A DNA stretch of 64,000 nt from Archangium sp. (GTDB lineage Bacteria > Myxococcota > Myxococcia > Myxococcales > Myxococcaceae), in the NCBI GenBank assembly GCA_030695565.1, contig JAUYRZ010000007.1, positions 35,091 to 99,090 of the forward strand, read 5' to 3'. The notes beneath the pieces are model-generated. The model was not told the DNA's origin and ran no database searches. It saw nothing but the letters and a program-made list of their open reading frames with translations. The position numbers were made by a program, and so were the translations under genes. The first letter of the stretch is position 1. Every line of letters begins with the position of its first letter. This document shows, one piece after another, positions 1-9,097 of the stretch.

Positions 1-2391
1 GGCCGCTACGACGCGCGCTTCGAGCGCAGCGGCAACCAGCCCGCTGCCCTCTACAACGTGGTGGTGTTCGGCGCCGGTGCGGTGGTGCTGCCCGACGTCA
101 CGCTCTCCGTCGGGTCGGGTCAGCCTTCCCTCGTCGGCGAAGTGGGCAGCGCGCTCGATGGCGGGCTCGCGCTGCCGGTGGATGGGGGGGGCACGGTGCC
201 CGACGGAGGCCTGCTCTTGCCGGACGGCGGACTGCTGTCGTTCTGCCCGACCTCCAATGGGGGCCCACCGCTGGTCTTCCTCGATGCGCCGGCGCTGGTG
301 GGCTACGGCGAAGAGGTGGTCTTCAGCGCGGGTCGCAGCATCGACCCCGACTGCTTGCCGCTCACCTACCGTTGGACCGCGCTCGACGGCGGCGTGCCGC
401 CCTTCACCGACAACGACAGCCTCACCGCAGCGCAGCAACGCTTCACGGCCGGCGCCGTACCGACGGTGTACATGGTCGCCTTGACGGTCACGGATGATCA
501 GGGCCTCACCGCGAGCACGAGCGGTCAGGTGCGTGTCACCCCGCGGCCGGTGGTCGATGCGGGCGTCGACTTCCCCATCTCGCTCATCAACCGCGACGTG
601 ACGCTCGACGCGAGCGGCAGCGTCGAGCCGTTGGGCCGCGCGCTCACCTTCACCTGGCGCGTGGTGTCTGGCCCCGGGCAACTGATGGCCACCACCGGCG
701 CGATCGTGCCCCTCAAGATTCTGGCGACCGGGGTGGTCACCGCCGAGGTGAAGGCCTGCTACCTGCCGCAGCACTGCGCGGTGGGCACGGTGAGCGTGCA
801 AGGCATCGCCACCAACCAGGTCACCGCGGCCGTCTTGCCTGCGAACACCGTCACGCCGCTGACGCTGGGCAGCGCGGTCACCCTCACCGCACAGGCGACG
901 ACCACCACGGCGCAAGACCCGGTCACGTTCTCGTGGCAAGCGCTCGACGGGAACCTCTTCTTCACCAACGCCGGCACGGGCCCCACCATCGACGTCACCG
1001 CGTCGGCCGTGGGCGACTTTCGCGTGAGGCTCATCGCGAATGCGGGCGCCGCGAGCGCCTCGATCGATCGCCTGGTGCGCGTCTCACCGCCGCCCCCGCC
1101 GCCCCTGGTCATCGTCGACGCGGGGGTGAGCGCGCTGTCGATGTGGATGACCGTCTCGCCGCGACCCGACCCGCAGAGCCTCAACGCCACCACCATCTCG
1201 CTCACCTCTGCGAGTGACGCAGGCGTGGTGCCCTTCTCGGCGCGCTACGACGGCGTCAACGATCGCATCGTGGCGCTGTTCACCACCCCGCAGGTCGACC
1301 AGCAGCTCCGGCTCTCGCTGGTGGGCGCGACGCTCGATGGCGGTGCGACGGGCCCGGTCTCGCTGGTGCGCACCACGCCACAGCTCCGCTTCGTCGACAC
1401 CGTGCCGCACAACGCGATCGCGCTCAACCCCGCCGATCTCGCCGCAGGCGTCGCCTATTCACCGCGCGGGCCGGTGGCCTTCGGTCGCTACAAAGGCGGG
1501 AGCTGTGCGACGACGCCGTGCCTCACCGTCTTTGGCACGCGCACCCTCGAGCCCCCCGAGACCGCCTTCACGACCACCGCGACCGCCAGCGACCTTCAGC
1601 GGCGCCGCGCGCAACACGTCGGCGCTTCGATCTACGCGTGGTCCAACGCGTCGACGGCGATCGTTCGCACCGACGGCACGACTCCGGGGTTCACGCCCGC
1701 GCCTGCCCCTCCCGGCCCCCTCTTCTCAGAAGGAATGTCGGTGTGGAGCATTGGGTGGAACAACACCGCGAGCGCCTCCATCTCGCTGTGGAATGGGTCC
1801 GCGTGGCAGACGCCGCCCGAGCCGACCGCCTCGGGCACCACGGCTCTCTTGCAGCCACGCGTCTTCGGAGACGCCGACAGCTCGAACCGCTACGTGCTGA
1901 CCATCGAAGACAACGACAAGGTCTTTCTCTACGTCTCGACGTTGGTCGGAGGCTTCACGGCGTTCGCCGGGCCCGCTGGCGCCATCTCGTCGTCCGGGGC
2001 GCAGGCGCGCGTCGCAGCCTCACCGAGCGGGCCGATCGTCGCGGTGAAGGAGCTCGACTCTGGGCTGAAGCTCTTCCGCTACGACGGCTCGGGCTGGGTG
2101 GCTTCTGTGGTCGAGGCCAGTGGCGTCACGGGCTTCGACCTCATCTCACGCGAAGGCACGGTGTTCCTCGCGTACGCCTCGGCCGCGACGTTGACGGTCG
2201 CGTCGGTCGCCCCGACGAGCCTGGTGCGCACCACCTTCACCTCGCCAGGCAACGCCTCGAACTTCGCGAGCGGCGCCGCGACAGGGGTCGGCGAAGTCGA
2301 GCTCTCGGCCAGCGACTTCGGAGAGCTCGCCCTCGCGTGGTCGGAGAGTCAGACCGGTGGCTGGCGACTCTTCGTGAGCGAGCTGCGGTGA
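1..2391 (+). CDS. Large secreted/surface protein with PKD/Ig-like domains (5' end outside window)
   Basis: Frame open from base 1 (GRYDARFERSGNQPAALYNVVVFGAG...); PKD-like segments (VTDDQGLTASTSGQVRV, VDAGVDFPISL...VTLDASGS); stop at 2389-2391. Confidence 0.8.
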   Translation, partial: GRYDARFERSGNQPAALYNVVVFGAGAVVLPDVTLSVGSGQPSLVGEVGSALDGGLALPVDGGGTVPDGGLLLPDGGLLSFCPTSNGGPPLVFLDAPALVGYGEEVVFSAGRSIDPDCLPLTYRWTALDGGVPPFTDNDSLTAAQQRFTAGAVPTVYMVALTVTDDQGLTASTSGQVRVTPRPVVDAGVDFPISLINRDVTLDASGSVEPLGRALTFTWRVVSGPGQLMATTGAIVPLKILATGVVTAEVKACYLPQHCAVGTVSVQGIATNQVTAAVLPANTVTPLTLGSAVTLTAQATTTTAQDPVTFSWQALDGNLFFTNAGTGPTIDVTASAVGDFRVRLIANAGAASASIDRLVRVSPPPPPPLVIVDAGVSALSMWMTVSPRPDPQSLNATTISLTSASDAGVVPFSARYDGVNDRIVALFTTPQVDQQLRLSLVGATLDGGATGPVSLVRTTPQLRFVDTVPHNAIALNPADLAAGVAYSPRGPVAFGRYKGGSCATTPCLTVFGTRTLEPPETAFTTTATASDLQRRRAQHVGASIYAWSNASTAIVRTDGTTPGFTPAPAPPGPLFSEGMSVWSIGWNNTASASISLWNGSAWQTPPEPTASGTTALLQPRVFGDADSSNRYVLTIEDNDKVFLYVSTLVGGFTAFAGPAGAISSSGAQARVAASPSGPIVAVKELDSGLKLFRYDGSGWVASVVEASGVTGFDLISREGTVFLAYASAATLTVASVAPTSLVRTTFTSPGNASNFASGAATGVGEVELSASDFGELALAWSESQTGGWRLFVSELR

Positions 2392-2400
2392 GGGCCAGCC

Positions 2401-2961
2401 TTACCGCGCGTCGAAGGCCTCGAGGATGACCTGGGCCGCGGGGCGCACCGTGTACGTCTCTGCCAGTGAGCGCCACTGCACCACGCCTTCGGCGTCGGTC
2501 AGGAAGACCGCAGGCCAGGCGATGTCGTTGGCCGGGTCGTAGACGCCGAACGCGCGGGTGAGCTGGCGATCGACGTCGAGGCCGAGCGGGAAGGTGAGGT
2601 GCAGCCGCTCGATCAACGCCTGGCTCTTCGCCAGGTCGTCGACCGAGACGGCGACGAGCCTCAGCCCCCGCCGTTCGAACTCCGCCTTCTTGTCGAGCAG
2701 CTCACCGAGCTGCGTTCGGCAATACGGTCACCAATGGCCCCGGTAGAAGAACAGGGCCGAGGGTTGGCCGTGCAGCGAGAGGGTGGAGCCGTCGGTCATG
2801 GCGAGCTTCAGGTCAGGCACCTGCGCGCCAACGTCGAGCGCCTGCTCGAGCCCGGCAGGGGGCGTCTTGCGCCGCGCCTCGGGCGGAAAACCGCCAGCCT
2901 TCATCACGGTCGCACAGCCGCCCAGGAGCAGGGCCAGCACCAGAGCGGTTCGAGCACGCAT
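2401..2961 (-). CDS. Peroxiredoxin-like (AhpC/TSA, PRX_like2-type) lipoprotein, probable selenoprotein with in-frame TGA (Sec) at complement(2728..2730)
   Basis: Track ORFs 2728..2976 and 2401..2616 are in the same frame on the minus strand; joined protein ...SALFFYRGHW-U-PYCRTQLGELLDKKAEFERRGLRLVAVSVDDLAKSQALIERLHLTFPLGLDVDRQLTRAFGVYDP...; lipobox LLLGGC; AGGAG upstream of ATG 2961. Confidence 0.85.
2697..2713 (-). promoter_or_regulatory. Candidate bacterial SECIS hairpin downstream of the in-frame UGA
   Basis: mRNA sense GCAGCUC-GGU-GAGCUGC: 7-bp perfect stem, GGU loop; first loop base is nt +22 after UGA; can extend as CGA(ac)...UCG. Confidence 0.7.
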
Positions 2962-2972
2962 GGCTTCTCCTA

Positions 2973-3149
2973 TCACGTTCCGCGGATGTTCAGGCGGGAG
3001 CGTTCATGGCGCCGATCGGGCCGCGTCGCCGAGGCGCCCGGCGCGCCCTCGTTGCCCCAACCGCCCAGCCCGGGCCCACTGCCCCAATCGCGCAGGTCGG
3101 GAAACGCGCCCCACATGCTCAGCTTCTTGCTCTTTCCTGGAGTGGCCAT
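2973..3149 (-). CDS. Candidate small Gly/Trp-rich protein (58 aa), overlapping GTGA at the start of the selenoprotein region
   Basis: ATG...TGA reads MATPGKSKKLSMWGAFPDLRDWGSGPGLGGWGNEGAPGASATRPDRRHERSRLNIRGT; mostly G/C third positions; below the track's length cutoff. Confidence 0.4.
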   Translation of the reverse strand: MATPGKSKKLSMWGAFPDLRDWGSGPGLGGWGNEGAPGASATRPDRRHERSRLNIRGT

Positions 3150-3275
3150 GGGGATTCAATGAGGGCCACCCGAACTCGGCGCAACGACTCCGGAGGGCCG
3201 TTCAGCCGGGCGAGTGCGTTGGCCCCGGCGACGAGCGACCTCGTCGATCATCATCACGAGAGGGGGCAGCCTGTT

Positions 3276-4490
3276 CTACTCGCTGACCTTCAGCTCGCCC
3301 TTTTCCACCACCGGGGTGCCGTCGGCGGTCACGGTCGAGTCGGGCAGGAACAGCGTCATGTCGAAGGTGGTCTTGTTGGTGCCGCCCGCCCAGCCGTCGC
3401 GGCCGACGAAGAGCGTGACGGCGCCTGCGGGAACGAAGGACAAGAGCTGCTTGCCCTTCGGCGCCTTCACGTCGGCGTTGATGCCGAAGTCGAGCACCGA
3501 GAGCGAGTCCTTGCCGGCAGGCGAGGCCTCGAAGAGCGCCTTGAGGCGGTCGAACGCCTTCGAGGGTTTCGCGGTCATCGAGGTGACCTTGCCGCCCGCG
3601 ATGGTGAGCGTGAGGTCTTTCACGTCTTCGCCTTCGAAGAGGTGGCGCGTCACCACCACCGTGCCCTCGGCCGAGCTGGGGTCGATCAACGCGTAGACCT
3701 CGCCCGCGGGCAGCCAGGTGAGCAGCCGGGCTCCGCCTTCTTTCAAATCTTCGGGGGTGATCACGCCGTCGCTGACGTTGAGCGTCTTGGACTTGAGGCG
3801 GAGCTTGAGGTTGGTCCCTCCGGGCGTGGTGATGACCAACTGCCGGGTCTCGGGCACCGCGGCCATCACGGCCGCCGCGCGGGAGGCGAGCTGCCGGTAG
3901 TCGGTGCCCACCCCCGCCCAGAACAGCGAGCTGAGCTCGGCCTCGGTGAGGTTCAGCTGCTTCGCGTTGGCCTTGCTCGGCGTCAGCCCGTTGCCCAGCC
4001 ACACCGAGCGCATCTTGCGCTTCATGCGCTGCTCACCGAGTGCCGAGAGCGTCTTCTCGTAGGCCGTGATGCGCGAAGGCGCGACGTCCTTGAACAGGGC
4101 GGGGTCGTCGGCGCGCTCGATGAAGATGCGCACGTCGACCAGGGGAATGAGCTTCTCTTCCAGCGCGGCGCGGGTGGCGTCGTTCGCTTCGGGCACGGTC
4201 TGCAGCCACTTCTTGTGCATCTCGGGCCACTCGATGCGGGTGAGGGGGAGCGCGCCCCGCTGGCCGAGGGCGACGTAGAGCGCTTCCACCATGGCCAGGT
4301 CGCCGGGGTTAGCGTCGATCGCGACGACCTCGCCGGCCTTCACGCCGAGCACATCGCCGAGAATGCGATCGGCCGTTGCGGAGAAGTCCGTGGCCTTCGC
4401 CCGCGGCGTCGCAGGCGGAGCGGCGAGCGCGAGCCAGGGGGTGAGCGAAGAGAGCAGCAACAGGCGGGCGAGAGGCTTGACCAGCTTCAT
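3276..4490 (-). CDS. Aminopeptidase, M29-like family, with signal peptide
   Basis: MKLVKPLARLLLLSSLTPWLALAAPP...; ILGDVLGVKAGEVVAIDANPGDLAMVEALYVAL; GTDYRQLASRAAAVMA; internal ATG at 4488-4490 preferred over the upstream track start. Confidence 0.75.
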   Translation of the reverse strand: MKLVKPLARLLLLSSLTPWLALAAPPATPRAKATDFSATADRILGDVLGVKAGEVVAIDANPGDLAMVEALYVALGQRGALPLTRIEWPEMHKKWLQTVPEANDATRAALEEKLIPLVDVRIFIERADDPALFKDVAPSRITAYEKTLSALGEQRMKRKMRSVWLGNGLTPSKANAKQLNLTEAELSSLFWAGVGTDYRQLASRAAAVMAAVPETRQLVITTPGGTNLKLRLKSKTLNVSDGVITPEDLKEGGARLLTWLPAGEVYALIDPSSAEGTVVVTRHLFEGEDVKDLTLTIAGGKVTSMTAKPSKAFDRLKALFEASPAGKDSLSVLDFGINADVKAPKGKQLLSFVPAGAVTLFVGRDGWAGGTNKTTFDMTLFLPDSTVTADGTPVVEKGELKVSE

Positions 4491-4574
4491 GGTGGGTTCT
4501 CCGAAGCGAGGGGCGAACCGGCTTATACGCCGGCTGGGGATTTCGCGCGTGAGAGGACAGCCGAACCACGCTCG

Positions 4575-4851
4575 TCGTGATCCACGCGCGTGGTCGCCGG
4601 TGCATCCGCTTCTCGCCGTCGAAATCGCGGGCCAGAACGAAGACGAAGACATGCTGCTCGTGAAGGCGCGCTGGTATTTCAAGCATGGCGTCAAGACTGT
4701 GTGGTTGGTGCTCCCGGAGACGCGCGAAGTCATCTTCCTTCGCGGAATGCGCAACCCGCGACGCCTGAAGATGGGTGACCCGGATTCCGGCAGACCCTGA
4801 GCTGCCCGCGCTCGAGCCGCTCGTCTCTCGGCTCTTTCACCAACTCCGCTG
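4575..4851 (+). pseudogene. Uma2-family endonuclease (DUF820) remnant, 5' truncated and frameshifted near the 3' end
   Basis: HPLLAVEIAGQNEDEDMLLVKARWYFKHGVKTVWLVLPETREVIFLRGM is Uma2-like; a second frame continues PELPALEPLVSRLFHQLR*. Confidence 0.6.
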
Positions 4852-4913
4852 AGACGAGCTGTTCGACGTCGGGGAGGGCTCAGCCCACCAGCACCACGCG
4901 AAGTCGCTACCGA

Positions 4914-6191
4914 TCAGGCCGGCTTCCGCGGCCCATCGAGCAGAATCGCCACCACCATGTCGCTCATCACGTTCACACCCGAACGTGCGCGCGCGAGGAT
5001 CCAGTCGACGGGCATCACGAAGGCGATCGCCACCGCCACCAGCTGCGGCGGCAACCCCATCGCCCCCAGCACCAGCGGCAACATCACCAGCCCCGCCTCC
5101 GGAATGCCCGCGATGCCGATGCCCGCCATCAACGACGAGAGCACCACCACCACCTGCTGACCGAACGTGAGCTCGAGCCCCAGCGCCTGCGCGACGAACA
5201 ACGCAGCCATCGCCTCGTAGAGCGTGATGCCGTCGTTGTTGAGGTTGGTACCCACGCACGCCGCCAGCCGGGCCGACTCGTGCGAGACGCCCAGCTTCTC
5301 CGTGAGGCACTTCAAGGTCACCGGCACCGACGCGAGGCTGCTGTTGGTGGACAACCCGGTGAGCACTGCGTCTGCACCCTTGCCGATGTACTCGCGCGGC
5401 GTGCGACGGCCGATGAGCCAGGCCACCGCCGGGTAGTACACGAACGCGTGCAGGCCCATGCCGAGCAACACCACGCCTAAGAACGGCGCGAGCGTGGCGA
5501 ACACACCCAGGCCCGCGCGGCCCACCACCTGCGCCACCAGGCCAAACACCGCGAACGGCACCGTCATCACCACCCAACCCAACACCAGCACCAGCGCTTG
5601 ATACGCACCGTGCACGAACGTCTCGAGGGACTGAATGTCGAGCGCGTTCTCCTTCAAGCGGCGCAGCGCCGCGCCGAACAGCAACGCCAGCAACACCACC
5701 GGGATGATGCTGTTCTTGGCGAACGGGTCGACCAGGCTCTCGGGCACGTAGCTCTGCAGCGCCTTGATGGGCGAGAGCGCGTCGGGCGCCAGGGTGCTCT
5801 GGAGCGGCGGCACGTTGCCTTCCTCCAGCACCTTCTTGAAGTGCGCGCGCGAACCGATGCCCGGCTCGAGCACGTTCATCAAGGTGAGCCCGATGCCGAA
5901 CGCCACGCTCACGTTGACCGCGCAGATGAGCAGCAGCTTGAGCCCCGCGCGCGCGGAGATCTGCGTGGTCAAGAACGCGTCGAGCACCGCGAAGAGCACC
6001 AGCGGCACGGCCAGCGCCTTGAGCAGGCGGATGACCAGCAGGCCCAGGTCACCCAGTTGTTCGTTGCCCGCGCCGAGGAGGAAGGGCTCCTTGCCGAACA
6101 CCACGCCGAGCAGCGCGCCCAGCGTGACGCCGATGATCACCTGCACGAAGAGCGGCAGGTGAAAGCCCTGCTTCCTGCTCAAGAGGTCCAC
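4914..6191 (-). CDS. Dicarboxylate/amino acid:cation symporter (DAACS family)
   Basis: LLGVVFGKEPFLLG, GLLVIRLLKALAVPLVLFAVLDAF, TGLSTNSSLASVPVTLKC, GTNLNNDGITLYEAMAALFVAQ, VMPVDWILARARSGVNVMSDMV. Confidence 0.9.
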   Translation of the reverse strand: MDLLSRKQGFHLPLFVQVIIGVTLGALLGVVFGKEPFLLGAGNEQLGDLGLLVIRLLKALAVPLVLFAVLDAFLTTQISARAGLKLLLICAVNVSVAFGIGLTLMNVLEPGIGSRAHFKKVLEEGNVPPLQSTLAPDALSPIKALQSYVPESLVDPFAKNSIIPVVLLALLFGAALRRLKENALDIQSLETFVHGAYQALVLVLGWVVMTVPFAVFGLVAQVVGRAGLGVFATLAPFLGVVLLGMGLHAFVYYPAVAWLIGRRTPREYIGKGADAVLTGLSTNSSLASVPVTLKCLTEKLGVSHESARLAACVGTNLNNDGITLYEAMAALFVAQALGLELTFGQQVVVVLSSLMAGIGIAGIPEAGLVMLPLVLGAMGLPPQLVAVAIAFVMPVDWILARARSGVNVMSDMVVAILLDGPRKPA

Positions 6192-6730
6192 TCGAGCCGC
6201 ATGGTGAACCCTTCGGTGTCTTGCGTCTTCAGGGTCACGCGCGGCGAAGGCACGTGGAGGTGCGTGAGCATCTCCTCGATCACGCCCATGTCGTACTCGG
6301 GCAGGGTGTGCTTCTCGTTCAAGTGGAAGTCGAAGCAGGTAGGGGTGATCTGCGTGAGCAGCACCTTGGTGTAGTTGTTCGTCGAGGCGTAGCTGCGGGC
6401 CGCGCGGTCGAGCGCCCTGACCGGGCCGATGAGGCGCAGCAGGGGGAACAGCGCCTTGCCCATGAAGGTCTCTCCAAAGCCCACCACCGTGGAGCGCCCC
6501 AACTTCCGGTAGGCCTCGGGCGCCGCGTCCTCGGCATAGAGATGTTGGGCCGAGAGCGAGAGCACCGATGCCCAGGTCTCGACCGGATACGCGGGGTTGA
6601 AGGGGCGATCGAGGCGCACGCCCAGGGCCACCAACGCCTGATCCAGCTGGGGGGTCACCCTGTTTCGGAAGTCTTTGGAGAACAGCGCATCGAACCCAGA
6701 ACCAAAGACCACTCGCGTCTCGACAGCCAT
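6179..6730 (-). CDS. DUF2378 / TIGR02265 family protein
   Basis: MAVETRVVFGSGFDALFSKDF...VETWASVLSLSAQHLY...YRKLGRSTVVGFGETFMGKAL; myxobacterial-type family. Confidence 0.75.
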   Translation of the reverse strand: MAVETRVVFGSGFDALFSKDFRNRVTPQLDQALVALGVRLDRPFNPAYPVETWASVLSLSAQHLYAEDAAPEAYRKLGRSTVVGFGETFMGKALFPLLRLIGPVRALDRAARSYASTNNYTKVLLTQITPTCFDFHLNEKHTLPEYDMGVIEEMLTHLHVPSPRVTLKTQDTEGFTMRLEWTS

Positions 6731-6799
6731 GAAGCGGAGATCTACCTCAGGTTGTGTGAAGCTGCGCCTCTGGCCGGCAGAGCAGCACCTGGAGTCGTC

Positions 6800-7501
6800 A
6801 TGAAGCGCGTCGTCACCGCCCTCTTTCTCCTCACTGGCGCAGGCTGCCTGTCGCCCGTCGACGATCGCTGGTGCGGGCCGCAGAACCCGTGTTCGGCCGG
6901 CTTCTTCTGCACCAGCGACTTTCACTGCGTGCTCAGCCGCGATGGCGGCACCGGCGGCGGCACCATGGGGGGTGGCACCGGTGGCGGCGGTGGCAGGACC
7001 GATGCCGGTGTGGATGCCGGCGCGGGCGGTGGCGGAGGTCAGCGCTGCGACGGCATGAGCTGTTCAAGCGGCTGCTGCCTCGGGGGCAGCTGCGTACCGG
7101 TGAATTTGCAGGGTCAGAACACCTGCGGCTTCTTCGGCGACGCGTGCAAGTCGTGCTCTCGAGATGAAGGCTGCACGAGCGGCCGGTGCCAGCAGGTGAT
7201 CTTCGATGCGGGCGTCGCGTCCAGCATCGGGGGGCCCTGCGCCGACGACTCGAACTGCGGCAACGACGGCCAGAGCTTCTGCATCCCCGAGTTCAGCGGC
7301 GGTCAGCCCACCGGCTTCACCGGCGGCTACTGCAGCCGCACCTGCGACAACGAGCCGTGCCCGATGAACGGCGTGTGCGTGGAAGCCGAAACGGGAGGCG
7401 GTGACATCGTGAACATCTGCCTCGCAGGTTGCCCCAACAACATCTGCCGCGCGGGCTACCAGTGCGAGATGCAGGGCATGTCTGCGGTCTGTCTGCCGTA
7501 G
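6800..7501 (+). CDS. Secreted Cys-rich lipoprotein with Gly-rich linker
   Basis: MKRVVTALFLLTGAGCLSPVDDRWCGPQNPCSAGFFCTSDFHCV; GGGTGGGGGRTDAGVDAGAGGGGG linker; patterned Cys. Confidence 0.75.
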   Translation: MKRVVTALFLLTGAGCLSPVDDRWCGPQNPCSAGFFCTSDFHCVLSRDGGTGGGTMGGGTGGGGGRTDAGVDAGAGGGGGQRCDGMSCSSGCCLGGSCVPVNLQGQNTCGFFGDACKSCSRDEGCTSGRCQQVIFDAGVASSIGGPCADDSNCGNDGQSFCIPEFSGGQPTGFTGGYCSRTCDNEPCPMNGVCVEAETGGGDIVNICLAGCPNNICRAGYQCEMQGMSAVCLP

Positions 7502-7569
7502 ACCGTTCGCATCGAGCGCAGTCGAGATGCCAGAGTGGCTCGACGCAAACGGTGTGTGACAATGCCGCG

Positions 7570-8724
7570 ATGCGCTCCCTCGCGTTGCTGCTCTCGATGT
7601 CTGTGTTGGCGTGTGCAGGCGCCGGACCCACGCGAGACAAAAGGGCCTTCTTCCAGCGAGTCGATCTCCCTCGCTGGCAGCGGCTGGGCATCGAGCCGAA
7701 CTTCCTCGCGCAGGCCCTCGACACCACCCACTCGATGTCCGAGTTCTTCGACGACGTCTGGGTGAAACGCTGGCTCGATGAAGGCAGAAGGCTCGAGGCC
7801 ATCGCGGCCGGGCTCGAGAGCACCGACCCCACCGCAGCGGGCAAGGCCTACGCAGACGCCGCGCGCTACTACATCGTGGCGCACTACCCGAACCCCAGGA
7901 CGCCGCTGAAGAAGGAGGCCTTCGAAGCCTCCTTGCGCACCACGAGCAAGGGCATGGCGCTGGGCGGTATCGCTTTCGATCCGATCGACTTCACGGCCCC
8001 CATGGGCGCGCTGCACGTGGTGCGCAGCAAGCCGCTGGGTGACGGCGTGAAGCGGCCGGTGATCATCGTGAGCGGCGGGCTCGACGGCTACAAGGAGGAG
8101 CTCGCGCTGTTGCTCCAGGGATCTCTTGCGGGCTCCGGCGTGGCGAATGGCGTGGTGCTGGTGTTGGCCGACATGCCGGGCACGGGTCAGAACCCGCGGC
8201 CGCTCTCGGCGAAGGGTCACGAAGAATACTCGGCGATCATCGACCGCCTCGCCACCGAGCCCGACATCGACAGCACCCGCATCGGCTTCATGGGCTTGTC
8301 GTTCGGTGGTTACTGGGCAGTGCGGTTGCCGCAGGTCGAGCCGCGCATCAAAGCCGCGGTGAACTTCGGAGGCCCGATGACCAGGGCCTTCACCCTGAGC
8401 AACTTCGGCCGGCTGCCCGATGCCTTCGTGCAGGCCGCGTTGCAGGTGATGGGCGTGAGCAACATCTTCGGTCTGGCCGGGGTCTCCGATTCATTGGCGA
8501 AGTCGGTGAGCGATGGCCTGGCCACGAATCAAAAACCACTGCTGACCATCAACGGCACGGAAGACTCGGTCATCCCCATGGAAGACACGATGTTTCCCGG
8601 CACTGCGGGTTCGCCGCGCACGTTCTTCCTCGTGCCCGGAGATGATCACTGCGCGATGGGCAACCTCGAGCTGGTCGTCGGCGTGGCGAAGTCGTGGCTC
8701 GACAAGGAACTCGCCGCCCCCTGA
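7570..8724 (+). CDS. Alpha/beta hydrolase (FrsA/DUF1100-like), lipoprotein
   Basis: Signal/lipobox MRSLALLLSMSVLACAGAG; RPVIIVSGGLDGYKEE, IGFMGLSFGGYWAVRLP nucleophile elbow, DDHCAMGN. Confidence 0.75.
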   Translation: MRSLALLLSMSVLACAGAGPTRDKRAFFQRVDLPRWQRLGIEPNFLAQALDTTHSMSEFFDDVWVKRWLDEGRRLEAIAAGLESTDPTAAGKAYADAARYYIVAHYPNPRTPLKKEAFEASLRTTSKGMALGGIAFDPIDFTAPMGALHVVRSKPLGDGVKRPVIIVSGGLDGYKEELALLLQGSLAGSGVANGVVLVLADMPGTGQNPRPLSAKGHEEYSAIIDRLATEPDIDSTRIGFMGLSFGGYWAVRLPQVEPRIKAAVNFGGPMTRAFTLSNFGRLPDAFVQAALQVMGVSNIFGLAGVSDSLAKSVSDGLATNQKPLLTINGTEDSVIPMEDTMFPGTAGSPRTFFLVPGDDHCAMGNLELVVGVAKSWLDKELAAP

Positions 8725-8728
8725 ACCT

Positions 8729-8974
8729 TCAGGGAATCGAAGGCGGGGGTTTCGGCTTCGAGGGCGCGAAACGTTCGACGAGCTTCGCCACGATGGGGGT
8801 GAGCACCAGCGTGGCGAGAATGCGCAGCGGCTGGGTGAGCTTGGTGGCGACCCAGGCAGCGCCGATGGTGCCCGCGGTGCCGGCGGCGGAGTCGACCTCC
8901 ACCCCGAACTTGATGGCGATCGCGAAGCCGGAGAGCACCAGCGCGAAGATGGTGAAGTAGATGATGATCGCCAC
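8729..8974 (-). CDS. Small membrane protein, DUF1279-like; true start uncertain
   Basis: VAIIIYFTIFALVLSGFAIAIKFGVEVDSAAGTAGTIGAAWVATKLTQPLRILATLVLTPIVAKLVERF; family-like LKERLTTLLNEYGRVA lies just upstream in frame without an obvious ATG. Confidence 0.5.
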   Translation of the reverse strand: MAIIIYFTIFALVLSGFAIAIKFGVEVDSAAGTAGTIGAAWVATKLTQPLRILATLVLTPIVAKLVERFAPSKPKPPPSIP

Positions 8975-9097
8975 GCGCCCGTACTCGTTGAGCAGGGTGG
9001 TGAGGCGTTCCTTCAGTGGCGGCTTGGGTTCGATGCCGGGGGCATATCGCGCTTATCGGTCAACGGCGACGCTCACGTGCGTCGTCGGGCACCCACT

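Noticed and set aside
3006-4580. 524-aa plus-strand ORF
   Set aside because: Antisense to the well-supported aminopeptidase; typical high-GC His/Arg/Gly-rich shadow ORF
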